From contig JAWLGP010000018.1 of NCBI GenBank assembly GCA_041685045.1, forward strand, positions 1-64,000: a stretch of 64,000 nt of DNA. The letters run 5' to 3'. The position numbers and the translations under genes are program-made. This stretch comes from Thiohalomonas sp041685045. GTDB taxonomy: Bacteria; Pseudomonadota; Gammaproteobacteria; Thiohalomonadales; Thiohalomonadaceae. The number at the start of each line of letters is the position of its first letter. The first letter of the stretch is position 1. The notes beneath the pieces are model-generated. The model was not told the origin of the DNA. It did not search any database and worked only from the letters and a program-made list of their open reading frames with translations. Below are positions 34,801-43,195 of this stretch, piece after piece.

Positions 34801-35018
34801 GGTGGGAGTTCGCGGTCAGCGACGACGGCCCGGGGATCCCGACGGACTATCAGAAACGGATCTTCGAAATGTTCCAGCTCCTCGATGCCCGCGACAGCAA
34901 GGGCCGCACCGGAATGGGTCTGCCGCTGGTCAAGAAACTGGTCGAATCCCGCGGCGGTCGCGTGGTGCTCGACTCCGAAGGGCGGGGCGCCACCTTCCGT
35001 TTTACCTGGCCGAAGTAG
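31833..35018 (+). CDS. Six-PAS-domain hybrid-less sensor histidine kinase
   Basis: TTG 31833 is supported by GGAGGAA eight bases upstream inside the preceding gene, giving 1061 residues. Six PAS/PAC units begin near residues 79, 226, 348, 472, 592 and 712. A HisKA domain has the phospho-acceptor H858 in VMAHDLKAPLRAV, and a HATPase_c domain has N-box VFANLIGNALDHH, VSDDGPGIP and GRTGMGLPLVKKL. No transmembrane segment or receiver domain is present, so it is a soluble sensor. PAS units 3 and 4 are near-duplicates. No response regulator is adjacent. Confidence 0.93.
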   Translation: MVEKSAVDPVQGPSAAADPRIDHIRDLLVRLAAGDREVRGTSSGRGDALDAVIVGLNMLAEELATQSDEHRAAEESLRCSEERLQLALNGANDGLWDWDPVTGHIYYSPRWKGMLGYGEQEIGCSLEEWEQRLHPDDRERVTADLRANMEGRTSHYESAFRLRHKDGHWVWVLSRGRTFFDSNGKPVRVTGTHVDITRQKQLEEELQSTREQLERRVEERTRALAESEARWRSLVENAPDYVMTIDPGLRCTFINRAPPGIDFDRIVNGSILDIVFEDDRELARDELMAVFRTGQPGHVEVRSGSRDAGILWYSVRIGPVSQAGVVTAVVATGRNITERRSMVQALKESEARYRHLWENLQDAAFIAEADSGVIIETNRRGEELLGRGRGEIIGQHYRMLYPPEKAAEYEAICAQHVENGGVEYDAEVFRADGSTVPVDISVAPLNLGGRQLVLGLYHDVTDRHQVVEALRASEARYRLLWDNLNDAAFIGDAASGRIVDLNRAAERLIGRPRDAIIGMQQTQLHPPELAETYAAHFRAHITDGVATVEDAEVLRADGSRVPVDISATPMEIGGQHLLLGLFHDISRRKETLRKLQFTQTAVEQAGDAIFWIDDELRFIHVNDSACQRLGYSREELLRMTVPEVATGFARAPTIEQIRNQGRAIFKSEHRRKDGTTFPVEVTSSHFCYEGRDYFCSIARDISERVEAERIILERDANLQALAENANDGIVVGRENRHLFINHRFAQMLGYALEEVKVIPALQLVHPDERSRLAAFMRGRHAEQAVPSQYETSLLCKDGSPLSVEVTAARTTWDGEPAQLIVVRDITGRRRAEQALWRQSEDLAKVNMELEQLLYVMAHDLKAPLRAVSHLASVLESELTGLDAQQRRLFELLRGRVQRMHALIEALLSYTQATPSERLERIDVGELIAGVIAEIPIPEGFSVTVEGALPVLETDALALRQVFANLIGNALDHHDRSQGSVTVSCRESRARWEFAVSDDGPGIPTDYQKRIFEMFQLLDARDSKGRTGMGLPLVKKLVESRGGRVVLDSEGRGATFRFTWPK

Positions 35019-35233
35019 GCGCCGGGCGGATTCAACAGGATTAACAGGATGTTTCAGGATGGACAGGATTTTTACGCGGGCCAAAGCACCCACCACATCC
35101 CTGACACCCCTGTTAATCCTGTGAAATTCTGTCCATCCTGCTGATAAGCCGCGACGTTTCAAGGCGTGACAGGCCCCGCTCCTGATCCTCGATCGGGTAG
35201 AATTGCGTCTTTCTCCATCGTTAAGGTAATCCC
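35019..35233. repeat. Intergenic 'CAGGATTAACAGGAT' repeat
   Basis: ATTCAACAGGATTAACAGGA (from 35030) continues through CAGGATGGACAGGATTTTTA, and its inverse CTGTTAATCCTGTG ... CTGTCCATCCTG follows at about 35112-35141. This is the common 'AACAGGATTAACAGGATTTTTCAGGAT' interspersed repeat, also at 48430-48610 and 48957-49060. It can fold into a long hairpin between the kinase and the ABC transporter genes. Confidence 0.8.
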
Positions 35234-36118
35234 TTGCCCGTACTGCTCGAAGCGCGCGACCTGGTCAAACAGTTCGGCCCCGTCCGCGCCGTGGACGGGG
35301 TGAGTTTCGCCCTGGCGGCGGGCACCTGCTTCGGGCTGCTGGGCCCCAACGGGGCAGGCAAGACCACCACGGTCGAAATGCTGGAAGGGATCACGTCGCC
35401 GAGCGGGGGCCGCATTCTCTACAAGGGCGAGCCGGCCGGTGCGCAGTTCCGCGACCAGGCGGGGATCATGTTTCAGTCCACCGCCTTGCAGGAGCACATG
35501 ACCGTGCGCGAGGCGCTCGAGCTGTTCGCCAGTTTCTATCCGCGCAGCCTGTCGCAGGCGGAACTGATCGAGCGCTGCGGCCTTGGCGAGTTCATCGATC
35601 GCGACACCCACCGTCTCTCCGGCGGCCAGCGCCAGCGCCTGCTGTTCGCCATCGCCCTGGTCAACGACCCGGAGGTGCTGTTCCTGGACGAGCCCACCAC
35701 CGGTCTCGATCCAAAGGCTCGGCGGGATCTGTGGCGGCTGGTGAACGAAGCCAAGGGCCGCGGCAAGACCATTTTGCTGACCACCCACTACATGGAAGAG
35801 GCCTACCACCTCTGCGACGAGATCGCGATCATGGATCACGGTCGCATTATCGCCCGCGGCAGCCCGAAGGCACTGCTCGCCGAACACTTCAGCGACGTGG
35901 TGCTGCAACTGCCGGCGTCCGACTTTTCCGCCGGGCGGGCCGATCCGGAACTGACCATCCTGGACTGCGGCGACACGGTCGAAATCCTGACCGCCGACGT
36001 GGACGCCACCATCCGCCGCCTGGTGGAATATCGCGTGCCGTTGGCCAACCTGCAGATCCGCGAGCGAACCCTCGACGACCTGTTCCTGGAACTGACCGGG
36101 CGGGAGACCCAATCGTGA
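35234..36118 (+). CDS. ABC transporter ATP-binding protein (ABC-2 exporter type)
   Basis: The 294-residue ATPase has Walker A GPNGAGKTTT (about residues 38-47), signature HRLSGGQRQRL, Walker B EVLFLDEPTTGLDP and the switch histidine in LLTTHYMEEAY. The C-terminal extension of about 80 residues (LPASDFSAGRADPELTI, then LQIRERTLDDLFLELTGRE) is that of CcmA/DrrA-like exporters. TTG 35234 is the likely start, as no ATG fits. GTGA overlap with the permease gene shows coupling. The substrate is unknown. Confidence 0.92.
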   Translation: MPVLLEARDLVKQFGPVRAVDGVSFALAAGTCFGLLGPNGAGKTTTVEMLEGITSPSGGRILYKGEPAGAQFRDQAGIMFQSTALQEHMTVREALELFASFYPRSLSQAELIERCGLGEFIDRDTHRLSGGQRQRLLFAIALVNDPEVLFLDEPTTGLDPKARRDLWRLVNEAKGRGKTILLTTHYMEEAYHLCDEIAIMDHGRIIARGSPKALLAEHFSDVVLQLPASDFSAGRADPELTILDCGDTVEILTADVDATIRRLVEYRVPLANLQIRERTLDDLFLELTGRETQS

Positions 36119-37104
36119 GGGCGCGGCGGCTGTGGGCGATGTTCACCGCCCGTAATCGGGAGTTCTTCCGCGACCGTTCGGCGCTCGCCTGGAACATCCT
36201 GTTTCCGGTGCTCATCGTCGCCGGTTTCGCCTTCGCCTTCTCTGGACAGCGCTTGAACCTTTACAACGTCGGCCTGATAGGCGAGGGCGCCAATCCGCTG
36301 GCCGAGGTCGAGTACATCGACTTCATCGCCGTCACCCAGCGCGACAGCGCGGTTCGCAAGGTGGAGCGCCACCAGCTCGATCTGCTGCTGGATACCGCCA
36401 GCCAACGTTACTGGGTCAATGAGACGTCGCCTCGCGGCTACATCCTCGAGCGGGTGCTGAGCGGTGTGGCCGCCGACTGGGGCCGCCAGCCAGTCACCGG
36501 CGGGGAGGTGCGCTACGTGGACTGGCTGCTGCCCGGGGTGCTGGCCATGAACATGATGTTCAGCGCCTTGTACGGGGTTGGCTACGTGATCGTGCGCTAC
36601 CGCAAAAACGGCGTGCTGAAACGGCTCAAGGCGACCCCCCTCTCGGCCTTTGAATTCCTCGCCGCCCAGGTCATTTCACGGCTTTGGGTGATCCTGCTGG
36701 TCAGTGGCGGCATCTTTGTCGGCATGGACCTGTTCATCGGCTTTCCCATGGAGGGCAGCTACCTGGACCTGCTGCTGGTGTTCGCGCTCGGCGCCATGAG
36801 CGTGATCAGTCTCGGTTTGGTGATTGCCTCCCGCAGCGCCAGCGAGGAGTTTGCCGGCGGACTGCTCAACATGATCAGCTGGCCGATGATGTTTCTCTCC
36901 GGTGTCTGGTTTTCCCTGGAGGGGCTCCACCCGCTGGTGCAGCAGATCGCCCTGCTGTTCCCCCTCACCCATCTCCTCAATGCCGCCCGTGCCGTCATGC
37001 TCGACGGTGCCGGCCTCGCCGCGATCGCTGCCGATCTCGCCGTGCTGGCGGGCATGACGGCGCTCTTCCTGGCGGTGGGGGCGCGGTTGTTCCGCTGGGA
37101 ATAG
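36115..37104 (+). CDS. ABC-2 type permease
   Basis: GTG 36115 overlaps the ATPase stop. The 329-residue protein has an N-terminal helix (LAWNILFPVLIVAGFAFAF), a periplasmic domain of about 110 residues and a C-terminal ABC2_membrane block (DWLLPGVLAMNMMFSALYGV, RLWVILLVSGGIFVGM, FLSGVWFSLEGLHPLVQQIA). The export substrate could be a lipid, polysaccharide or drug. It forms a two-gene exporter with the upstream ATPase. Confidence 0.9.
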   Translation: MRARRLWAMFTARNREFFRDRSALAWNILFPVLIVAGFAFAFSGQRLNLYNVGLIGEGANPLAEVEYIDFIAVTQRDSAVRKVERHQLDLLLDTASQRYWVNETSPRGYILERVLSGVAADWGRQPVTGGEVRYVDWLLPGVLAMNMMFSALYGVGYVIVRYRKNGVLKRLKATPLSAFEFLAAQVISRLWVILLVSGGIFVGMDLFIGFPMEGSYLDLLLVFALGAMSVISLGLVIASRSASEEFAGGLLNMISWPMMFLSGVWFSLEGLHPLVQQIALLFPLTHLLNAARAVMLDGAGLAAIAADLAVLAGMTALFLAVGARLFRWE

Positions 37105-37107
37105 CCG

Positions 37108-37205
37108 CAACATAGGGCGCGGTGAGGAGCGAACCGCGCCGCCGTGCAACCCCCTGCACCAATGCCCGCGGGATGATGCGGTTCGCTGCGCTCACCACAA
37201 CCCTA
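37108..37205. repeat. REP-like palindrome of the GCGGTGAGGAGCGAACCGC type
   Basis: About 37113-37140 and its inverse at 37170-37204 (GATGCGGTTCGCTGCGCTCACCACAACCCTACG) form a hairpin between the exporter and the prkA operon. It belongs to the same family as 11633-11699 and 45940-46130. Confidence 0.8.
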
Positions 37206-37285
37206 CGCCCTCTGCTCTCCACCCTTGTCTATCCTTGAGATAGGTCGAGCGACCGATGCACTTCCTCCAACAACCGAGAAGCGCT

Positions 37286-39232
37286 ATGGCACAAATCCCA
37301 TACGAAGAACGTGCACGTTTTATTGAATCGTTGTCGGCCTTCACCCGGGAGCACAAGGGGCGCTACTGGGAGGGGTCTTTCCGGGAGTTTCTGGAGCAGG
37401 TGGTGGCGGAGCAACCGGCCACTGTCGCCCGGACCAGCCATCAGTACATCTGGGATATGCTGCGCTGGTACCGCAAGGAGCGGGACGACGACAGCGAGCC
37501 GGACGAATCCCCGACCCAACTCTTCTCCAACGAGCTGTTCGGTATCGATGCGGCCCTGGGGCGGGTGGTCGATTATTTCAAAGGGGCGAGCGCCGGTTCC
37601 GAGGTCGGCCGCCGCCTGCTGCTGCTGCTCGGACCTCCCTCCGGCGGCAAATCGACTTTGGTGATCCTGCTCAAGCGTGGGCTGGAGGAGTACAGCCACA
37701 CCGAGGAGGGTGCCATCTATGCCATCAAGGGCTGCCCGGTTCACGAGTCGCCGCTGCATTTGGTACCGCATAGCCTGCGCGGCCAGTTTCGCGAAAACTA
37801 TGGCGTCGACATCGAGGGTGAGCTCTGCCCCTACTGCCGCGCGCGCATGGACCGGGAATTCGATGACGACTTCATGCAGGCACCGGTCGAGCGGGTATTC
37901 CTGGCCGAGGCGTCGCGCCTCGGGGTGGGCACTTATGCACCCCACGACCCCACCACTGCCGACATCGCCGATCTGGTTGGCTCGGTGGACCTGTCCAAGG
38001 TGGCCGAGGTCGGCGACGAGGGCGATCCGCGCGCCTGGTCCTGGTCCGGAGCGGTCTACGCCGCCAGCCGCGGCCTGCTGGAGATGATCGAGATCCTGAA
38101 GGTCAAGCGCGAGTTTCTCTACCTGCTGCTGACCCTCACCCAGGAAAAGAACGTCAAGGTGGCGCGGTTTCCGCTCATCTACCTGGACGAGACCATCCTC
38201 GCCCACACCAATCTGGCGGAGTTCAACAAGTTCGTGCAGGAGAAGGAGAACGAGGCACTGCTCGACCGCATGGTGATCGTGCAGGTGCCCTATACCCTCT
38301 CCTACCGCGAAGAGGCGCGGATCTACGAAAAGCTGATCGCCAACGCCTCCGCCTTCCGTGCGGTGCACCTGGACCCGCACGCCCTGCCGCTGACGGCGGT
38401 GTTCTCCATCCTCACCCGACTGCAGCGTGGTGAACGGGAGGACCTCGATCTGAGCAAAAAGGTACGCCTGTACGCCGGCGAGGCGGTGGAGGGGATCTCC
38501 GACACCGAGGTGGAGCGCATCCACCGCGAAACCCCCGGCGAGGGGCTGACCGGGGTGTCGCCGCGTTTCGTGATCAATGCCATCTCCAACGCCATCACCC
38601 GCTCGGACGTCAGCAGCCTCACCTCCATGGAGGTGCTGTTGGCGCTAAAGGACGCCATCGAGTCCGACGCGCGCATGGAGGCGAAGCAGAAACGGCAATG
38701 GATGGACTTCCTGGTCACCGCGCGCAAGGACTTCTACAACCGCTGGGTCAAGGAGGATGTCCACAAGGCGCTGTTCGCCTCGTTCGAGGAGGAGGCGCAG
38801 ACCCTGTTGGAAAAATACCTGGATGAGGTGGAGGCGGCGCTCGATCAGCGCCACGTCGAGGACCCGATCACCAGTGAGCGGCGGCCTCCTGACGAGCGCT
38901 TCATGCGCCAGGTGGAGGAGAAGATCCACGTCTCCGACTCCGGCAAGAACAGCTTCCGCCAGGAGGTGGTGCGCAAGGCGATGGTGGCTTTCAAGCGCGG
39001 CGAGAAGTTCAGCCTGGACAGCCACGCCCGCCTGCACGAGGCGATCAAGCAGTACCTGTTCGAGGAGCGGCGCGACGTGCTGCGGCTGGTGACCTCCAGC
39101 GCCCGTCCCGACGAGGAGGCGCAGCAGAAGATCTCCGCCGTGGAGGAGCGCCTCATTGCCGAGTACGGTTACGACCGCCACTCGGCCCGGGAGGCCCTGA
39201 ATTACGTGACGACGCTGCTCTCCCAGGAGTAG
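37286..39232 (+). CDS. prkA: PrkA-family serine protein kinase
   Basis: The 648-residue protein (ATG 37286; an in-frame ATG at 37256 would add ten residues) has the PrkA AAA+ module with Walker A LGPPSGGKST (about residue 113) and the conserved LHLVPHSLRGQFRENYG, ELCPYCRARM and RFPLIYLDETILAHTN blocks. The C-terminal kinase-like domain includes VSPRFVINAISNAI and KRQWMDFLVTARKDFYNRWV. Related E. coli YeaG responds to nitrogen starvation and stationary phase; whether the kinase or protease activity reported for relatives applies is unknown. First gene of the PrkA-DUF444-SpoVR module. Confidence 0.95.
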   Translation: MAQIPYEERARFIESLSAFTREHKGRYWEGSFREFLEQVVAEQPATVARTSHQYIWDMLRWYRKERDDDSEPDESPTQLFSNELFGIDAALGRVVDYFKGASAGSEVGRRLLLLLGPPSGGKSTLVILLKRGLEEYSHTEEGAIYAIKGCPVHESPLHLVPHSLRGQFRENYGVDIEGELCPYCRARMDREFDDDFMQAPVERVFLAEASRLGVGTYAPHDPTTADIADLVGSVDLSKVAEVGDEGDPRAWSWSGAVYAASRGLLEMIEILKVKREFLYLLLTLTQEKNVKVARFPLIYLDETILAHTNLAEFNKFVQEKENEALLDRMVIVQVPYTLSYREEARIYEKLIANASAFRAVHLDPHALPLTAVFSILTRLQRGEREDLDLSKKVRLYAGEAVEGISDTEVERIHRETPGEGLTGVSPRFVINAISNAITRSDVSSLTSMEVLLALKDAIESDARMEAKQKRQWMDFLVTARKDFYNRWVKEDVHKALFASFEEEAQTLLEKYLDEVEAALDQRHVEDPITSERRPPDERFMRQVEEKIHVSDSGKNSFRQEVVRKAMVAFKRGEKFSLDSHARLHEAIKQYLFEERRDVLRLVTSSARPDEEAQQKISAVEERLIAEYGYDRHSAREALNYVTTLLSQE

Positions 39233-39293
39233 CCGGCGCCCCGGTCCGCCGCCCGGGCCGGGTGCCTTCCACTCACATGGAGCACCGAACCGC

Positions 39294-40475
39294 ATGAGCG
39301 ACAGCGAGCGTCAGCCCTCGACCACCGGATCCGATACCCGCTGGTACGACCTGTTCTCACGGGGCAGCCGCGACTGGTTGCGCCACAACGAGAAGGTGCG
39401 CCAGGCGGTGCGCGAACACGTCATGGATATCGCCGCCGAAGCGGACGTGATGTCGGGCGGTGACGAGCGCCGGGTACAGGTGCCGGTGCGCTTCCTCGAA
39501 CACCACCGCTTCAAACTGGCCAAGGCGCGTCAGGGCAAGGGAGCTGGCCAGGGCAAAGTGGACCCCGGCGACATCCTGCGCCAGGGCCAGAACCCCGCCG
39601 AGGGCAACGGCAAGACCGGCAGCGGCTCCGGCGAGGGTGGCCTGGAGTTCGTGCTGGAGTTCAAGGTGGAGGAGTTGGTGGACTGGCTCTGGGAGGAGCT
39701 GGAACTGCCTGACCTCGAGCCCCGCAGCACCGCCATCGTCGACGACGAGTACACCCGCGAGGGCTGGGACAAGCGCGGCGCCCGCGCACGCCTGGACCGT
39801 CGCCGGTCCATGAAGGAGTCGATCAAGCGGCGGGCGGTACAGCCGCAGGGACCCACCTTCACCAACGAGGACTTGCGCTATCGGCAACTGGTACGTCGCC
39901 CCCGCCCGTCGACTCAGGCGGTGGTGGTGTTCGCCATGGACGTTTCCTCCTCGGTGACCGAGCAGGAGCGGCGGCTGGCCAAGACCTTTTTCTTCTGGGC
40001 GCTGCAGGGGCTGCGCCGGCAGTACGAGCGTATCGAGACGGTGTTCGTAGCCCATACCGTACGCGCCTGGGAGTTCCGGGAAGAGGAGTTCTTCCAGGCC
40101 CGGGCCCAGGGGGGCACGGTCGCCTCCACTGCCTTCAACAAGTCGCTGGAGGTGATCGGCGAACGCTACGACCCGTCCCGCTACAACGTCTATCTGTTCT
40201 ACGCCTCCGATGGCGAGAACTTCGCCGATGACCGCGAACCGGCCGGCATCGCCCTGGAAAAGCTGTGCAAGCTCTCCAACTTCGTCGGCTATCTGGAAAC
40301 CGGGCGCAGTATTCAGGCCGACTACCAGACCGAGACCTCGCGCCTGTTTCAGCGCTTCACCTCGGCGGGATATCGCGTCGGCTCCTATCCTTTGGCGGAA
40401 GAGGGCCACGTGTGGGCGGCGATCCGCCACTTTTTCCGCCGCCAGGCCGCGGAGCAGGAAGAAGCCCAGGTCTGA
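39294..40475 (+). CDS. DUF444 family protein (YeaH-like, vWA domain)
   Basis: The 393-residue protein has a basic, Gly/Gln-rich N-terminal half (KLAKARQGKGAGQGKVDPGD) and a C-terminal von Willebrand A-like domain with a MIDAS motif, VVVFAMDVSSSVTEQERRLA, and FYASDGENFADDREPA. DUF444/YeaH proteins always accompany PrkA and SpoVR; a metal-dependent scaffolding role is likely but unproven. It starts 61 bases after prkA. Confidence 0.93.
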   Translation: MSDSERQPSTTGSDTRWYDLFSRGSRDWLRHNEKVRQAVREHVMDIAAEADVMSGGDERRVQVPVRFLEHHRFKLAKARQGKGAGQGKVDPGDILRQGQNPAEGNGKTGSGSGEGGLEFVLEFKVEELVDWLWEELELPDLEPRSTAIVDDEYTREGWDKRGARARLDRRRSMKESIKRRAVQPQGPTFTNEDLRYRQLVRRPRPSTQAVVVFAMDVSSSVTEQERRLAKTFFFWALQGLRRQYERIETVFVAHTVRAWEFREEEFFQARAQGGTVASTAFNKSLEVIGERYDPSRYNVYLFYASDGENFADDREPAGIALEKLCKLSNFVGYLETGRSIQADYQTETSRLFQRFTSAGYRVGSYPLAEEGHVWAAIRHFFRRQAAEQEEAQV

Positions 40476-40512
40476 TCGCCCGTTACCCAAGTACAAACGG
40501 AACACAACCGCC

Positions 40513-41898
40513 ATGAACGAACAGCTCAAGGCAAACGCCGCTCGCCTGGAAGCACTGGGCCGGAGTCTGGGGCTCGACTACTACCCCGTCGATTTCCAGC
40601 TGGTGCCGCCCGCCTTCATGATGGAGGTGTCGGTCTACGGCCTGCCGGTGCGCATGCCCCACTGGTCGTTCGGGGTGCGCTATATCTATCAGCTCGCCCA
40701 ACACCGCATGGGGGCCTCCAAGATCTTCGAGGTGGTCTATCCCGGCAACCCCGGGCGCGCCTACCTGGCCGACACCAACACCACCGAGGAGAACACCCTG
40801 GTGATCGCCCACGTCCTCGGTCATGCCGACTTCTCCCACAACAACCTGCTGTTCCGGCGAAGCCAGGAGGAGGTCGGCTACCACATCGTCGAGCAGGCCG
40901 CGGCCCACGCCGGCCTGATCGCCGATGCCATCGAGGCGCACGGACAGGAGCGGGTCGAGGCGGTGCTGGACGCCGCCCTCGCCCTGGAGCAGCACATCGA
41001 CATCCACAAGGGACTGCGGCGTCCCCGTTTTCCCGAGTACGAGGAAACCAGTCGGAGCGAGGGCAAGGGCGATTTTCAGCGCCGCTTCGAACAGCTCGCA
41101 GGTGAATCGGAGGTGGAGGTGGTGCCGGGCCGGCGCCGGGCGGCGCTGCCGCCACACCCGGAAAGCGATCTGCTCTGGTTCCTCGCCCAGTACGCACCGG
41201 AACTGGAGGGGTGGGAGCGCGACATCTTCCTGATGGTGCGTGAGGAGTCGTTCTACTTCTATCCGGTCTTTGCCTGCCAGATCATGAACGAGGGCTGGGC
41301 CTCCTTCTGGCACGCGCGCCTGCTGCGCGAGGCCGACTTCCTGTCACAGGATCTCTACCTGCAGGCGATCAAGACCCACTCCGACGTCGTGCGCCCCTAC
41401 GCCGGCGAACAGCAGGTGGCGCTCGGCATCAACCCCTACCACCTCGGCTTCTCGATATGGGAAAAGATCGTGGAAGAGCAGGGGGTGGAGACGGCGCGGG
41501 CGATCATGGCGGAGGACGACGACTTCAGCTTCATCCGCAACCACCTGACCGAGGAGATGGCCCACGAACTCGACCTGTTCCAATACAGCAGTCGCCGCGA
41601 CGGCCGGGTGGTGGTGGACGAGTTCGACATCGACGAGCTGCGCGAGACCATTCTCGCCCAAAAATTCAACTTCGGTGCGCCCCGCGTGGTGGTCACCCAT
41701 GTGCGCAGCGACGGTACCCTGGAGCTACAGCATCTGCACGAGGTCGACCAGCGCGGCCTCGACCTCACCAGCGCCCAGAAGGTGATGGAATACATGCACC
41801 GCATCTGGCGTCGTCCGGTGCAGCTGGAGACCGTCGACGCCTCCGGGGATAGGGAGATCCTGCGCATGGGATTCGGGGCGCGGGAAGTGGGGAAGTGA
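40513..41898 (+). CDS. SpoVR family protein (YcgB-like)
   Basis: The 461-residue protein has the SpoVR conserved blocks: YPVDFQLVPPAFMMEVSVYG, RMPHWSFGVRYIYQ, AHVLGHADFSHNN, FACQIMNEGWASFWHARLL and INPYHLGFSIWEKIVEEQG. In Bacillus, SpoVR is needed for spore cortex; in Gram-negatives (YcgB) it is part of a sigma-S-type stationary-phase module with PrkA and YeaH. The biochemistry is unknown. Last gene of the operon; its stop lies 11 bases from the end of a decayed GGDEF gene on the other strand. Confidence 0.94.
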   Translation: MNEQLKANAARLEALGRSLGLDYYPVDFQLVPPAFMMEVSVYGLPVRMPHWSFGVRYIYQLAQHRMGASKIFEVVYPGNPGRAYLADTNTTEENTLVIAHVLGHADFSHNNLLFRRSQEEVGYHIVEQAAAHAGLIADAIEAHGQERVEAVLDAALALEQHIDIHKGLRRPRFPEYEETSRSEGKGDFQRRFEQLAGESEVEVVPGRRRAALPPHPESDLLWFLAQYAPELEGWERDIFLMVREESFYFYPVFACQIMNEGWASFWHARLLREADFLSQDLYLQAIKTHSDVVRPYAGEQQVALGINPYHLGFSIWEKIVEEQGVETARAIMAEDDDFSFIRNHLTEEMAHELDLFQYSSRRDGRVVVDEFDIDELRETILAQKFNFGAPRVVVTHVRSDGTLELQHLHEVDQRGLDLTSAQKVMEYMHRIWRRPVQLETVDASGDREILRMGFGAREVGK

Positions 41899-41909
41899 TC
41901 GATCAAAAA

Positions 41910-42014
41910 TCAAAGCCCGGACACCCGATCGCGGCCCGCCTGTTTGGCCTCATACAGCGCACGATCCGCGCGTTCGATCATGCTGGCGACGGTATCGTCG
42001 GCGCGCATTTCAGC
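41910..42014 (-). pseudogene. C-terminal fragment of a GGDEF-domain gene
   Basis: Read on the minus strand to the TGA at 41912-41910, this encodes AEMRADDTVASMIERADRAL then YEAKQAGRDRVSGL, the typical end of a GGDEF domain (ERADRALYxAKxxGRDRV). The frame has no start: it is cut exactly at 42017, where a GTAGGATGGGCAAAGG repeat begins. The intact diguanylate-cyclase-like gene just beyond ends in a related but different sequence (ADDSVAATLERASRALAQAK), so this is the stump of a tandem paralogue. Confidence 0.8.
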
Positions 42015-42016
42015 AT

Positions 42017-42140
42017 GTAGGATGGGCAAAGGAGCGAAGTGACGTGCCCATCGATACGAGTTGATGGGCACGCTGCGCTTTGCCCGTCCTCGTTTTCTGT
42101 GAAAGGGTGCGGTCGGGAGCGAACCGCACCGAAACCGAGG
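42017..42140. repeat. REP-like palindromes between GGDEF stump and intact gene
   Basis: GTAGGATGGGCAAAGGAGCG to its inverse GCTGCGCTTTGCCCGTCCTC (42017-42092) is followed by GGGTGCGGTCGGGAGCGAAC and CGCACC (about 42106-42130). The first palindrome belongs to the 4262 family. Its left edge is the exact break point of the GGDEF fragment, which suggests insertion or deletion at the repeat. Confidence 0.85.
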
Positions 42141-42142
42141 AA

Positions 42143-43105
42143 TCAGGCCACCACCGCAACGCTCCCGCTCCCCCCCTGCTTCGCCTGAGCCAGGGCACGA
42201 CTGGCCCGTTCCAGCGTGGCGGCGACGCTGTCATCAGCGTGCAGTTCGGTCACGCCCAGGGAGGCGGTGACGCGGGGCAGATCCTCTCCGTCCTCGGTGC
42301 GGACGATCGCCTTTGCGATGGCATCGCGCAGGCGCTCGGCTACCCCGGCCGCGGCGGCCCGGTTGGTTTGCGGCAGCAGCACGCAGAACTCCCCGTCGCT
42401 GTAGCGGATCGCGTGGTCGGTCGGGCGCAGCTGACTGCGCAACACCTTGGCCACCGCCATTAGCGCGTAATCGCCGGCCACGTGGCCTTCGTTGTCGTTG
42501 TACTGCTTGAAGTCATCCACGTCGAGCCTGATCAGACTGAGCGGGTCGGCGTTGCGCCGGGCGCGCTCGAGCAGGCGACCGAAGGTCTCGTCCATCCAGC
42601 GGCGATTGTGCAGGCCGGAGAGGGCGTCGACGGTCGAATAGTGTTCCCACTGCCGCCGACGCTGTCGGCTGGCGATGGTCCGTTCGTTGTCGGAGCGCAC
42701 GCGGCGCGAGACCAGGTAGAGCATGTTGCGGGCGAAGCCGTCCGACTCGTTGATCAGGGTCCAGAGCGTCATCTGGTCCATCACCGCCAGTCGACACGGG
42801 CTCTGGGCCGTTACATAGGCGGAGGTCTCCAGGCTGTCGATCACCGACAGTTCGCCGACGCTGTCGCCGGGACCCAGTACCGTTATGGGTGGTCCATCCG
42901 GTGATTCCAGGTGGATCTCGAGATGGCCTTCGAGCAGCAGGTAGAGCGAATCGTTGTGCTCGCCGGGCCTGAACAGAATCTCCCCCTCGCCCAGTTCCAT
43001 GACCGGCATGGTCGTGACGAGCCCCTCAATGGCATCGAGCTCGACACCCTCGAACAGGGACAGTTGCCCCACCTGACCCCGCGTAACCTGTGCCGTTCCA
43101 ATCAT
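42143..43105 (-). CDS. Cyclic-nucleotide-binding-like / degenerate GGDEF protein
   Basis: The 320-residue protein has an N-terminal cNMP-binding (CRP-like) beta-barrel: LGEGEILFRPGEHNDSLYLL, then LGPGDSVGELSVIDS. A C-terminal GGDEF domain follows (SLIRLDVDDFKQYNDNEGHV, then YSDGEFCVLLPQ near residue 235). The signature is SDGEF instead of GGDEF, with both glycines and the acidic third position altered, so cyclase activity is doubtful. It may act as a c-di-GMP or GTP sensor. GAGGAG precedes ATG 43105. Confidence 0.85.
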   Translation of the reverse strand: MIGTAQVTRGQVGQLSLFEGVELDAIEGLVTTMPVMELGEGEILFRPGEHNDSLYLLLEGHLEIHLESPDGPPITVLGPGDSVGELSVIDSLETSAYVTAQSPCRLAVMDQMTLWTLINESDGFARNMLYLVSRRVRSDNERTIASRQRRRQWEHYSTVDALSGLHNRRWMDETFGRLLERARRNADPLSLIRLDVDDFKQYNDNEGHVAGDYALMAVAKVLRSQLRPTDHAIRYSDGEFCVLLPQTNRAAAAGVAERLRDAIAKAIVRTEDGEDLPRVTASLGVTELHADDSVAATLERASRALAQAKQGGSGSVAVVA

Positions 43106-43195
43106 GTGCGCTCCTCGCTTTGTCTTTTCGCCAGTTTAAGGCCAGCCGGGTAGCGGTGCCAGCATCCGCTGGAATGCGCAAGGGCGGGGAATGCG

